DNA of 20,477 nucleotides from Anaerolineae bacterium (GTDB lineage: Bacteria > Chloroflexota > Anaerolineae > B4-G1), in contig JAUWNP010000066.1 of NCBI GenBank assembly GCA_030612585.1, forward strand, positions 1-20,477, given 5' to 3'. The position numbers and the translations under genes are program-made. Shown piece after piece: positions 15,471-20,477 of this stretch (position 1 is its first letter; every line of letters begins with the position of its first letter). The notes under the pieces are model-generated. The model was not told the DNA's origin. It did not search any database and saw only the letters and a list, made by a program, of their open reading frames with translations.

Positions 15471-16431
15471 GCGTCTCCTCCCTGTTTCCACTCCTCCGGC
15501 TGCCCCTTCGACTGTGTTCAGGGCATGGCTCAGGACAATCTTCGCCCTGCACTACGGTGACAAAGATGTCGTCCAGCGAAGGCTCCGCGATCTCAAACCG
15601 CTCGACCTTGACGTTCTCGCGCGCGGCGACCGCCTGCAGCACATCCTGGGGACTGGCGCCGATGGACAGCGCCAGGTGCCAGACGCTGTTCTCCCGTCGT
15701 GTCTCCAGCACGCCGGGCAGGCCAGCAAAGTCACCTTGACCTTCAATGACCACGGCGTTGCCGGCAAAGTTGTGCTTGATCTGTTCAACCTGGCCGTAGA
15801 GAACTGTGCGGCCTTTGTTGATGAGCACGATGCGGTCGCACAGTGCCTCAACCTGGTACATCTGGTGGGTGGACATGATGATCGTCTTGCCGGCCTGGCG
15901 TTGCTCCTCGATCATCTCCTTGACCAGCCGCGTGTTGACTGGGTCCAGCCCGGAGAAGGGTTCGTCCACGATGATCAGGTCAGGTTCGTGGGCCAGCGTG
16001 GCGATGATCTGGGCTTTCTGCTGCATGCCACGGCTGAGTTCCTGGATTTTTTTCTGACGGTAGTCGTACAGGTCAAACCGTTTCAGGTATGTAGCGATTC
16101 GCTCGCGGGCGGCGCGTTCGCCCATTCCTTTGAGGGTGGCCAGGAAGACCAGCGTCGGTTCCAGTTTGAGGTCTTTGTAGAGACCTCGCTCCTCCGGCAG
16201 GTAGCCGATGCGATTTTTCCTGGCCTCGTCGAGTTTGCCGCCAAAGACGGCAATCTCACCGCTATCGGGCTTAAAGATATCGAGCAGCAAACGGATCGTA
16301 GTCGTCTTGCCAGCGCCGTTGGGTCCCAGCAGGCCGAAGACCTCGCCTGGGTAAACCTCGAACGAGACGCCGTCCACGGCCTGGACGTCGCCGAAGGCTT
16401 TACGGACATTCGCGATTGAAACAGTGGGCAT
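15463..16431 (-). CDS. ABC exporter ATP-binding protein
   Basis: Predicted 322-residue ATPase energising the two downstream ABC-2 permeases. Walker A GPNGAGKTT is at residues 36-44. The Q-loop region PEERGLY, signature LSRGMQQK, Walker B LIIVDEP, D-loop SGLDP and H-loop STHQ are all intact, so it should be active. A C-terminal domain of about 90 residues (NatA/CcmA-like) follows. The last 20 or so residues (CPEPCPEHSRRGSRRSG) are encoded by a REP-like repeat and look appended. The ATG follows AGGAGGAG by seven to eight bases. It is the first gene of the operon and overlaps the first permease by eight bases. Confidence 0.92.
   Translation of the reverse strand: MPTVSIANVRKAFGDVQAVDGVSFEVYPGEVFGLLGPNGAGKTTTIRLLLDIFKPDSGEIAVFGGKLDEARKNRIGYLPEERGLYKDLKLEPTLVFLATLKGMGERAARERIATYLKRFDLYDYRQKKIQELSRGMQQKAQIIATLAHEPDLIIVDEPFSGLDPVNTRLVKEMIEEQRQAGKTIIMSTHQMYQVEALCDRIVLINKGRTVLYGQVEQIKHNFAGNAVVIEGQGDFAGLPGVLETRRENSVWHLALSIGASPQDVLQAVAARENVKVERFEIAEPSLDDIFVTVVQGEDCPEPCPEHSRRGSRRSGNREETHA
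15502..15534. repeat. REP-like repeat in the ATPase 3' end
   Basis: CCCCTTCGACTGTGTTCAGGG followed by CATGGCTCAGGA encodes PEPCPEHSRRG at the C-terminus of the ATPase. It is of the same type as the element at 15241. The CTCAGG/CCTTCGA pattern is shared. Confidence 0.5.
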
Positions 16432-16474
16432 GACAGTACTCCTCCTAAAGCAGGCTTCCTCAGAATACGCCTAC

Positions 16475-16503
16475 ATTATAACAAAACTCATCCCCCTTGT
16501 CAT
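16475..16503 (-). promoter_or_regulatory. Promoter of the ABC exporter operon
   Basis: On the minus strand ATGACA (16503-16498), a 17-bp spacer and a perfect TATAAT (16480-16475). The predicted leader is about 37 bases and carries AGGAGGAG before the ATPase. Confidence 0.7.
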
Positions 16504-16526
16504 CGGGCCTGCGACCGAAATTGGAC

Positions 16527-16542
16527 CTGTACCTGGGTACAG
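16527..16542. promoter_or_regulatory. Short palindrome upstream of the exporter promoter
   Basis: CTGTACC-TG-GGTACAG, a perfect 7-bp dyad, lies about 24 bases upstream of the exporter -35 box. The position suits an activator or regulator site, but nothing identifies the protein. It could also be chance or part of a repeat. Confidence 0.3.
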
Positions 16543-16559
16543 TAATTCCCGGTATGATC

Positions 16560-16625
16560 AGACCTGACAGGTTTTTACCCAAGAGGGGCCTCAAGTGACG
16601 AAATTCGTGGAAACCTGTCAGGTCT
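16560..16625. repeat. Long intergenic palindrome, possible nrtR terminator
   Basis: AGACCTGACAGGTTT (16560-16574) pairs perfectly with 16611-16625 across a 36-base loop. It lies just after the nrtR stop and before the exporter promoter. It shares the ACCT..AGGTTT core with the palindromes at 5911 and 17413. No T-run follows, so terminator function is uncertain. Confidence 0.6.
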
Positions 16626-16663
16626 TGACGCCAAAACGGGAATGACCGGTGAAACGGGTAAGG

Positions 16664-17341
16664 TTATGGGAACAACCGCCGGGCTTTGACCTCAGCCACG
16701 GCGTCGTCGCGGAAGCGGTAGAGTTTTGCCGGGCGGCCCTCGCCAGCGCGATACTCACCAATCCCCTCGATGATGCCCGCGCTGATGATCTTGCGGCGGA
16801 AATTGCGCTTGTCCAGCGTCTCCCCCAGGACGATTTCATAGGCGGCCTGCAACCCGCCCAGGGTGAAGGTGTCCGGGAGAAGTTCAAACCCCACGGCAGT
16901 GTATTCCAGTTTGTAGCGCAGCCTTTGCAGGGCGTAGGTCAGGATGTCGGCGTGGTCGAAGGCGAGGGGAGGCAGATCGTACACAGACCACCAGCGGGCC
17001 TCGGCGGCGTCGTCCCCGGCGCAGGGATGGATGGCAGCGGCGGAGACCAGAGCGAAGTAGGCCACTGTGATGGTGCGGCCCCGGGGGTCACGGCCTGGAT
17101 CACCGAAGGTGTAGAGTTGCTCCAGGTATACGTCGCGTACGCCGGTCTCCTCCTCCAGTTCCCGCAGCGCCGCATCCTCCAGCGATTCGACGATGTCCAC
17201 GAAGCCGCCGGGGATGGCCCACATCCCCTCGAAGGGCGGACGTCCGCGCTTGATGAGCAGCACCTGCAGGTCGTTTGCGCGCAGGGTGAAGATAATGACA
17301 TCCGCAGTGACAGATGGGCGCGGGTAGTCTTCCAACAGCAT
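16664..17341 (-). CDS. nrtR: NrtR, Nudix-related NAD transcriptional regulator
   Basis: Predicted 225-residue repressor of NAD genes. NrtR proteins join a Nudix domain that senses ADP-ribose-type NAD metabolites to a C-terminal winged helix that binds about 21-bp palindromes. Here the Nudix domain covers about residues 8-145 and the winged helix about 150-225, with the typical LPDTFTLGGLQAAYEIVLG and LDKRNFRRKI segments. The Nudix box at 46-68 fits the G-x5-E-x7-R-E-U-x-E-E-x-G-U consensus completely, so hydrolase activity may be retained. The ATG at 17341 follows GGAGGAG by five bases; the upstream TTG lies in the operator. The gene is monocistronic, with an operator at its own promoter and the target operon 4 kb away. 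Confidence 0.92.
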   Translation of the reverse strand: MLLEDYPRPSVTADVIIFTLRANDLQVLLIKRGRPPFEGMWAIPGGFVDIVESLEDAALRELEEETGVRDVYLEQLYTFGDPGRDPRGRTITVAYFALVSAAAIHPCAGDDAAEARWWSVYDLPPLAFDHADILTYALQRLRYKLEYTAVGFELLPDTFTLGGLQAAYEIVLGETLDKRNFRRKIISAGIIEGIGEYRAGEGRPAKLYRFRDDAVAEVKARRLFP

Positions 17342-17355
17342 AGCGACTCCTCCTA

Positions 17356-17376
17356 TTCGTGTCAATCACACACCAA
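17356..17376. promoter_or_regulatory. Predicted NrtR operator at the nrtR promoter
   Basis: On the minus strand the 21-bp site has arms TTGGTGT and ACACGAA (TTnGTGT...ACACnAA), matching both half-sites of the pncA operator. It overlaps the last base of the -10 box exactly as there. This predicts autorepression. Confidence 0.75.
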
Positions 17377-17404
17377 TTATAGCGGACTCAGGAGACGCTG
17401 TCAA
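17376..17404 (-). promoter_or_regulatory. Consensus sigma70-type promoter of nrtR
   Basis: On the minus strand TTGACA (17404-17399), exactly 17 bp, then TATAAT (17381-17376). All twelve consensus bases are present. Confidence 0.85.
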
Positions 17405-17412
17405 TCTGCTCA

Positions 17413-17454
17413 GACCTCCGAGGTTTCAGGCAAGGGAGTGAAACCTCGGAGGTC
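17413..17454. repeat. Intergenic palindrome upstream of nrtR
   Basis: GACCTCCGAGGTTTC (17413-17427) pairs perfectly with 17440-17454 around a 12-base loop. It is the third member of the ACCT..AGGTTT palindrome set and sits just upstream of the nrtR -35 box. Confidence 0.65.
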
Positions 17455-17475
17455 CTCCGGACAAGTAACTACGCC

Positions 17476-17622
17476 TGTCATTGCGAGGAACGAAGTGACG
17501 AAGCAATCTCAGCAATCTCCACCATTGCCCACACGTTGAAGGGAGGAGATTGCCACCGCGAGTACCACCGCGAGTACTCGTGGCGGGGCTCGTGGCGGGG
17601 CTTCGCTACGCTCGCAATGACA
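17476..17622. repeat. MITE-like element with TGTCATTGCGAG termini
   Basis: TGTCATTGCGAG (17476-17487) and CTCGCAATGACA (17611-17622) form perfect 12-bp terminal inverted repeats. The adjacent CGAAG...GAAGC blocks are also roughly inverted. The interior contains direct repeats (ACCGCGAGTAC twice; CTCGTGGCGGGG twice). A partial extra CTCGCAATGA follows at 17631. No clear target duplication is seen. No coding capacity. Confidence 0.6.
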
Positions 17623-17666
17623 TCAAAACACTCGCAATGATATCAAACGTAGCATCTGTTCGTAAT

Positions 17667-17815
17667 GGGTGCATTTCAGTCCTGGGGCAAGTTGACCCTC
17701 CCGCAGGCTTCCGAAGGTGTTTCCTACGCTTTTCCGGTCTGTCGAGTGGCTTGGGCAAGCGTTGCTGTGCTTGCGGAGCCTGCGGGAGGGTTCGCCCCCA
17801 AATTGAATTGCACCC
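17667..17815. mobile_element. 149-bp MITE with 9-bp target-site duplication
   Basis: The element starts GGGTGCATTTCA and ends in the complement GGGTGCAATTCA (11 of 12 matching). The longer arms include a perfect internal pair ACCCTCCCGCAGGCT (17695-17709 with 17777-17791). It is flanked by identical GTTCGTAAT copies at 17658-17666 and 17816-17824, the mark of a transposition. It encodes nothing, so it must have been moved by a transposase made elsewhere. Its right end lies about 17 bp from the -35 region of the downstream gene. Confidence 0.85.
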
Positions 17816-17831
17816 GTTCGTAATGCCCAGG

Positions 17832-17860
17832 TGGACGCACCGACGCACACGGTGTATAAT
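17832..17860 (+). promoter_or_regulatory. Probable promoter of the LipM/LplA-family gene
   Basis: TATAAT (17855-17860) is perfect. The -35 at 17-bp spacing is TGGACG, a partial match. It starts eight bases beyond the MITE duplication, leaving about 29 bases to the ATG. Confidence 0.5.
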
Positions 17861-17895
17861 AGTCCACAGGTGAGCATTAGATTTCCTGAGGTAAT

Positions 17896-18789
17896 ATGCC
17901 TGTGACCAACTATCCGTTTGCGACCTGGCGGCTGCTCCGCTCAACCCCAGCCGATGGGGCGACCAATATGGCGGTGGACGAGGCGATCCTGCGTGCGGTC
18001 GCGGCGGGGCAGGTTCCGCCCACGCTCCGCTTCTACGCCTGGGAGCCCGCGTGCCTCTCGCTGGGCCGGGCGCAGCCGTTGGCCGACGCAGACCTGGAGG
18101 CGCTGCAGGCCGCGGGTTTCGACCTGGTGCGCCGGCCCACCGGCGGCAGGGGGATCCTCCACATAGACGAACTGACCTACAGCGTGGTCGCACCGCAGAT
18201 GGAGCCCCGCGTGGCCGGAGGCATCATGGAGAGTTACCGCCGTCTCAGCGCGGGATTAATGCGCGGACTCGAACGGCTGGGGGTGGGGAATCTCGCCGCC
18301 GACCGGCGGACGCCCCCCCTCCTCGTAGGGGAGGCTGAAGGAGGTACGACTCCCCCCCTCGTAGGGGGGGCTGGGGGGGGTAAAGGCCCAGTCTGCTTCG
18401 AAGTACCCTCCGACTACGAGATCACCGCCAGTGGGCGGAAACTGGTGGGCAGCGCCCAGATGCGCACTCAGTCCATAGTGCTCCAGCACGGCGCTTTGCC
18501 GCTATACGGCGACGTCACCCGCATCTGCTCGCTGCTGACCGCCCGTCCCGACCCTGCCCGTGTGCGCACTCGTGCCACGACCATCGAGCAGGCCCTGGGC
18601 TCCTTCGGCCCAGACCAGGACGAGCACCGGGTCACGTGGGACGAGGTGGCCGACGCGCTGGTGACGGGCTTCGCCGAGGCGCTGAACCTCAATCTTGAGC
18701 CGGGCACGTTGGCCGACGAAGAACGCACCTGGACCGCACGCCTCCGCGCAGAGAAGTACGCTACAGACGAGTGGACGCGCCGAGTTTGA
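17896..18789 (+). CDS. Lipoate-protein ligase A / LipM-family acyltransferase
   Basis: Predicted 297-residue cytoplasmic enzyme of the biotin/lipoate ligase fold that attaches lipoyl or octanoyl groups to lipoyl domains. Family signatures are NMAVDEAIL, LSLGRAQP, RRPTGGRGILH, ELTYS and SGRKLVGSAQ (the Lys at about 181 is the conserved active-site lysine). Cys167 in CFEVPSDYEI matches the position of the catalytic cysteine of LipM octanoyltransferases, which favours LipM over LplA. The C-terminal EKYATDEWTRR is also usual. Residues 138-163 are low-complexity and come from an inserted double palindrome just before Cys167. The ATG has GAGG about four bases upstream. A new promoter for the next gene overlaps its stop. 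Confidence 0.85.
   Translation: MPVTNYPFATWRLLRSTPADGATNMAVDEAILRAVAAGQVPPTLRFYAWEPACLSLGRAQPLADADLEALQAAGFDLVRRPTGGRGILHIDELTYSVVAPQMEPRVAGGIMESYRRLSAGLMRGLERLGVGNLAADRRTPPLLVGEAEGGTTPPLVGGAGGGKGPVCFEVPSDYEITASGRKLVGSAQMRTQSIVLQHGALPLYGDVTRICSLLTARPDPARVRTRATTIEQALGSFGPDQDEHRVTWDEVADALVTGFAEALNLNLEPGTLADEERTWTARLRAEKYATDEWTRRV
18308..18384 (+). repeat. Tandem pair of GC-rich palindromic elements in the LipM-like gene
   Basis: Two related units, about 18308-18346 and 18348-18384, each read poly-C, CTCGTA, poly-G, CT, poly-G. They encode TPPLLVGEAEGG and TPPLVGGAGGG. The second is nearly identical to the element in pncB (6015-6050), including its reading frame. Confidence 0.75.
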
Positions 18790-18813
18790 CCTTGCGGCCA
18801 AGCGTGGTACAAT
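18786..18813 (+). promoter_or_regulatory. Predicted promoter of the DUF503 gene
   Basis: TTGACC (18786-18791), a 16-bp spacer and TACAAT (18808-18813), each five of six consensus. The -35 box overlaps the stop codon of the preceding gene. Confidence 0.5.
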
Positions 18814-18824
18814 GACGCGGGTAG

Positions 18825-18912
18825 TAGATTGGTAGATTGGTAGACTGGTGAACTGATAGATTGGTGACCAGTTCCCAAATTTCCCAATTTCCCAGTTTCC
18901 CAACTTCCCAAT
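18825..18912. repeat. Two adjacent octamer tandem arrays
   Basis: Five units of TAGATTGG type (18825-18864) are followed by about five of TTTCCCAA type (about 18871-18911). The second runs right up to the DUF503 start codon, so that gene has no ordinary ribosome-binding site in its leader. Confidence 0.85.
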
Positions 18913-19197
18913 ATGGTCATCGGTATCTGTAACGTCGAACTACACCTCCCCGGCAACGGCTCGCTGAAGGGCAAGCGCAGCATCCTCAAGCCGCTCCTGG
19001 CCCGCCTGCGCCGTAAGTTCAACCTGGCCGCCGCTGAGGTGGGCTGCAATGACGCCTGGCAATCGGCCGAGATAGCCTTCGTCACCGTCGCCAACGACCC
19101 CGGCCACATCCACGCCGTCCTCGAACGAGCCGTACACTGGATCGAAACTCACCATCCCGAAGTACAGGTTGTGGACTGGGAGATCGAGGTACTGTGA
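18913..19197 (+). CDS. DUF503 (YlxP-like) small protein
   Basis: This 94-residue protein is of the DUF503 family, recognised by IGICNVELHLPGNGSLKGKRSILKPLL, the RRKFNLAAAEVG segment and a C-terminal EIEVL. Length and ends fit the family. Function is not established; homologues often lie in translation or ribosome-maturation clusters near rbfA, but here it sits between a lipoylation gene and a DNA glycosylase gene. The ATG at 18913 matches the family start although it is preceded by a TTTCCCAA array and not by a Shine-Dalgarno sequence. Translation may be leaderless-like or weak. Confidence 0.88.
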   Translation: MVIGICNVELHLPGNGSLKGKRSILKPLLARLRRKFNLAAAEVGCNDAWQSAEIAFVTVANDPGHIHAVLERAVHWIETHHPEVQVVDWEIEVL

Positions 19198-19228
19198 GAC
19201 GTGAGACGTGAAACGTGAAGCGTGAGGG
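19194..19228. repeat. Heptamer tandem array (GTGARAC)
   Basis: Five heptads (GTGAGAC twice, GTGAAAC, GTGAAGC, GTGAGGG) begin over the stop codon of the DUF503 gene and fill the gap to the glycosylase gene. They share the GTGAAAC unit with the array at 11342-11377. Confidence 0.8.
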
Positions 19229-19254
19229 GAGCTTTGAGCGCGGGAGGAGCAAGA

Positions 19255-20136
19255 ATGAGGTTGACTCTGTCTGCCTGCCCACCGTTCTCTTTGCCCGCCG
19301 TCGTAAAATCGCACGGCTGGGTGCGACTGGCTCCGCTTAGCGAGGACGAGCACACTGGCGGACTCGCGTACGTCAAGCGACTGGATGCGGGGCGGGTGGT
19401 GGAGATGCTCATCCAGGAGGCGACCGGCGGCGTGAGCGTCGAGGTGGACGGTCCGCCAAGCGAGGCTGAACGCGATGAGATTGCACGTGATGCGGAGTGG
19501 ATGCTGGGGCTGGAGCAGGATTTCTCCGCTTTCTACGCCCTGGCGCGCGACGAGCCCAAACTGGCGCACGCCAAAGGAAAGGCGCAGGGACGTATACTCC
19601 GCTCCCCCACCCTCTTTGAGGACGTCGTCAAGACGATCCTGACCACCAACACGAGTTGGGCTGGCACCATCCGCATGGTCAAAGCGCTGGTCGCGCACTT
19701 CGGCTCTCCGCTGCCCGCAGACCCCACGCGCCACGCCTTCCCTACCCCTGATCAGTTGGCCGCTACGGACGAAGCGACGCTGCGCTCGGCAGCCGGGCTG
19801 GGCTACCGAGCGCCGTACGTGCTGGAACTGGCGCGTTCTGTGGAGGCCCTCGACCTGGAAGCACTCAAGGCAGCCGACATCCCGACCACCCAACTGCGCA
19901 AGCGACTACTGGCGATCAAGGGGGTGGGAGAGTATGCGATGGCCAACCTGCTGATGATACTGGGCCGCTACGACTTCGTCCCCGTGGACTCCTGGGCGCT
20001 CAAGATGGTCTCGCACGAGTGGCACGGCGGCGAGCCGGTGGGGCGGACCGAGGTCGAGGCGGCCTTTGAGGGCTGGGGGGAGTGGAAGGGGCTGGCGTAC
20101 TGGTTCTGGGACTGGTCGTATACAAGTGAGGCATAA
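19255..20136 (+). CDS. HhH-GPD DNA glycosylase (AlkA-like)
   Basis: Predicted 293-residue base-excision repair glycosylase of the helix-hairpin-helix superfamily. The HhH motif AIKGVGEYAMANLL (about residues 220-233) is followed by the catalytic aspartate Asp245 in VPVDSWA. The position that holds the Schiff-base lysine in OGG1/Nth enzymes is tyrosine here, so a monofunctional AlkA-type enzyme acting on alkylated bases is likely. There is no C-terminal iron-sulfur cysteine set. The N-terminal part (about 1-100) resembles the AlkA/OGG1 N-domain loosely. The ATG at 19255 follows GGAGGAG by five bases. It is probably co-transcribed with the DUF503 gene. Substrate range is inferred. Confidence 0.85.
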   Translation: MRLTLSACPPFSLPAVVKSHGWVRLAPLSEDEHTGGLAYVKRLDAGRVVEMLIQEATGGVSVEVDGPPSEAERDEIARDAEWMLGLEQDFSAFYALARDEPKLAHAKGKAQGRILRSPTLFEDVVKTILTTNTSWAGTIRMVKALVAHFGSPLPADPTRHAFPTPDQLAATDEATLRSAAGLGYRAPYVLELARSVEALDLEALKAADIPTTQLRKRLLAIKGVGEYAMANLLMILGRYDFVPVDSWALKMVSHEWHGGEPVGRTEVEAAFEGWGEWKGLAYWFWDWSYTSEA

Positions 20137-20145
20137 CGTAAGACT

Positions 20146-20255
20146 GTATCTTCTCAAAAAGTTGGGGCGAAAGTAGGTCGGATTTGCTATCCGACCCTGT
20201 GGCGGTTAGCAAAACCGCCCTACGCTGCCCTTGCCCCAAGGTATTGAGAAGATAC
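20146..20255. mobile_element. 110-bp MITE with 8-bp target-site duplication
   Basis: The terminal inverted repeats begin GTATCTTCTCAA exactly and extend to 23 bp with three mismatches (20146-20168, 20233-20255). Flanking GTAAGACT copies lie at 20138-20145 and 20256-20263. Inside are two perfect hairpins: GGTCGGAT/ATCCGACC (20176-20196) and GGCGGTT/AACCGCC (20201-20219). It sits two bases after the glycosylase stop codon and could act as that gene's transcription end. Non-coding. Confidence 0.85.
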
Positions 20256-20337
20256 GTAAGACTCAAGGTAAGCGTTCAGGAAGGTGGGAGAAACGCTCAA
20301 TTAAAGTCGTCACTACGAGCATTTTTCAGACACCCTC

Positions 20338-20477
20338 TCAAACGCGCTTCTGGAACACGACGACGTACTCGTGCTTGAAGATATAGTAACCACCGGCCAG
20401 CGCCCGGTAGCGCCACAGGTTGCTGTCGCGCCCCTTCGCTCTTTCGTTTCCCGCGATGTTTTTGACGACGATGCCCT
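20338..20477 (-). CDS. 3' end of a gene, possibly a DNA methylase (partial)
   Basis: An open minus-strand frame enters from beyond the window and ends in TGA at 20340-20338, giving 45 C-terminal residues. It contains LWRYRALAGGYY followed by IFKHEYVVVFQKRV. The aromatic-rich ending with K-H-E-Y-V-x-V-F resembles the C-termini of site-specific DNA-methyltransferase-like proteins, but this rests on memory of the family and no catalytic motif lies in the window. The frame is codon-like throughout. Convergent with the glycosylase gene, with the MITE between them. Confidence 0.5.
   Translation of the reverse strand, partial: GIVVKNIAGNERAKGRDSNLWRYRALAGGYYIFKHEYVVVFQKRV

Noticed and set aside
17606..17877. 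Small frames in the region between nrtR and the LipM-like gene
   Set aside because: They read through the inverted repeats and the MITE, and have neither ribosome-binding sites nor recognisable domains.
20176..20219. Pair of hairpins that could suggest a tRNA or structured RNA
   Set aside because: There is no acceptor stem or T-loop sequence, and the hairpins lie inside a MITE with target duplications.

Overview
The window looks like a chromosomal segment of a GC-rich, Chloroflexi-like (Anaerolineae-type) bacterium. This is inferred from the lipoprotein with a Pro/Glu-rich linker, the gene content, and the many short tandem arrays and palindromic repeats between and inside genes. No rRNA, tRNA, CRISPR array or phage gene is visible. 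Products are named from motifs read by eye; no database search was run.

Layout. (1) 1-1600: an inverted-repeat stretch, then a soluble PAS-histidine kinase on the minus strand. (2) 1672-5815: a plus-strand peptide/nickel-type ABC importer with a strong promoter, an unusual leader with a 13-nt Shine-Dalgarno match, a substrate-binding lipoprotein, an intercistronic hairpin and two permeases. Its ATPases are not here. (3) 5948-12982: a minus-strand NAD operon transcribed pncA, nadE, nadC-nadA (one fused ORF), nadB, a KptA N-terminal fragment, pncB. It ends at a 16-bp-stem bidirectional hairpin. It covers aspartate to nicotinate mononucleotide, nicotinamide/nicotinate salvage, and the final amidation. 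(4) 13001-16503: a minus-strand ABC-2 exporter operon of one ATPase and two permeases. (5) 16664-17404: nrtR, the Nudix/winged-helix NAD regulator. (6) 17409-17824: a repeat-rich region with a 149-bp MITE bounded by 9-bp target duplications. (7) 17896-20136: a LipM/LplA-family protein, a DUF503/YlxP protein and an HhH-GPD DNA glycosylase. (8) 20146-20477: a second MITE with 8-bp duplications, and the 3' end of a gene resembling a DNA methylase.

How it works together. Two 21-bp palindromes with shared half-sites (TTnGTGT...ACACnAA) sit in the same position, touching the last base of the -10 box, at the only two clear NAD-related promoters: that of pncA (head of the NAD operon) and that of nrtR. 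This predicts that NrtR represses both the operon and itself.

The other striking theme is repeat invasion. Distinct 7-, 8- or 15-bp tandem arrays occupy most gene junctions. Several are translated: the kinase N-terminus, the NadC N-terminus, the NadC-NadA linker, the NadB N-terminus and the KptA-fragment C-terminus. GC-rich palindromes are inserted in frame in pncB, nadA and the LipM-like gene.
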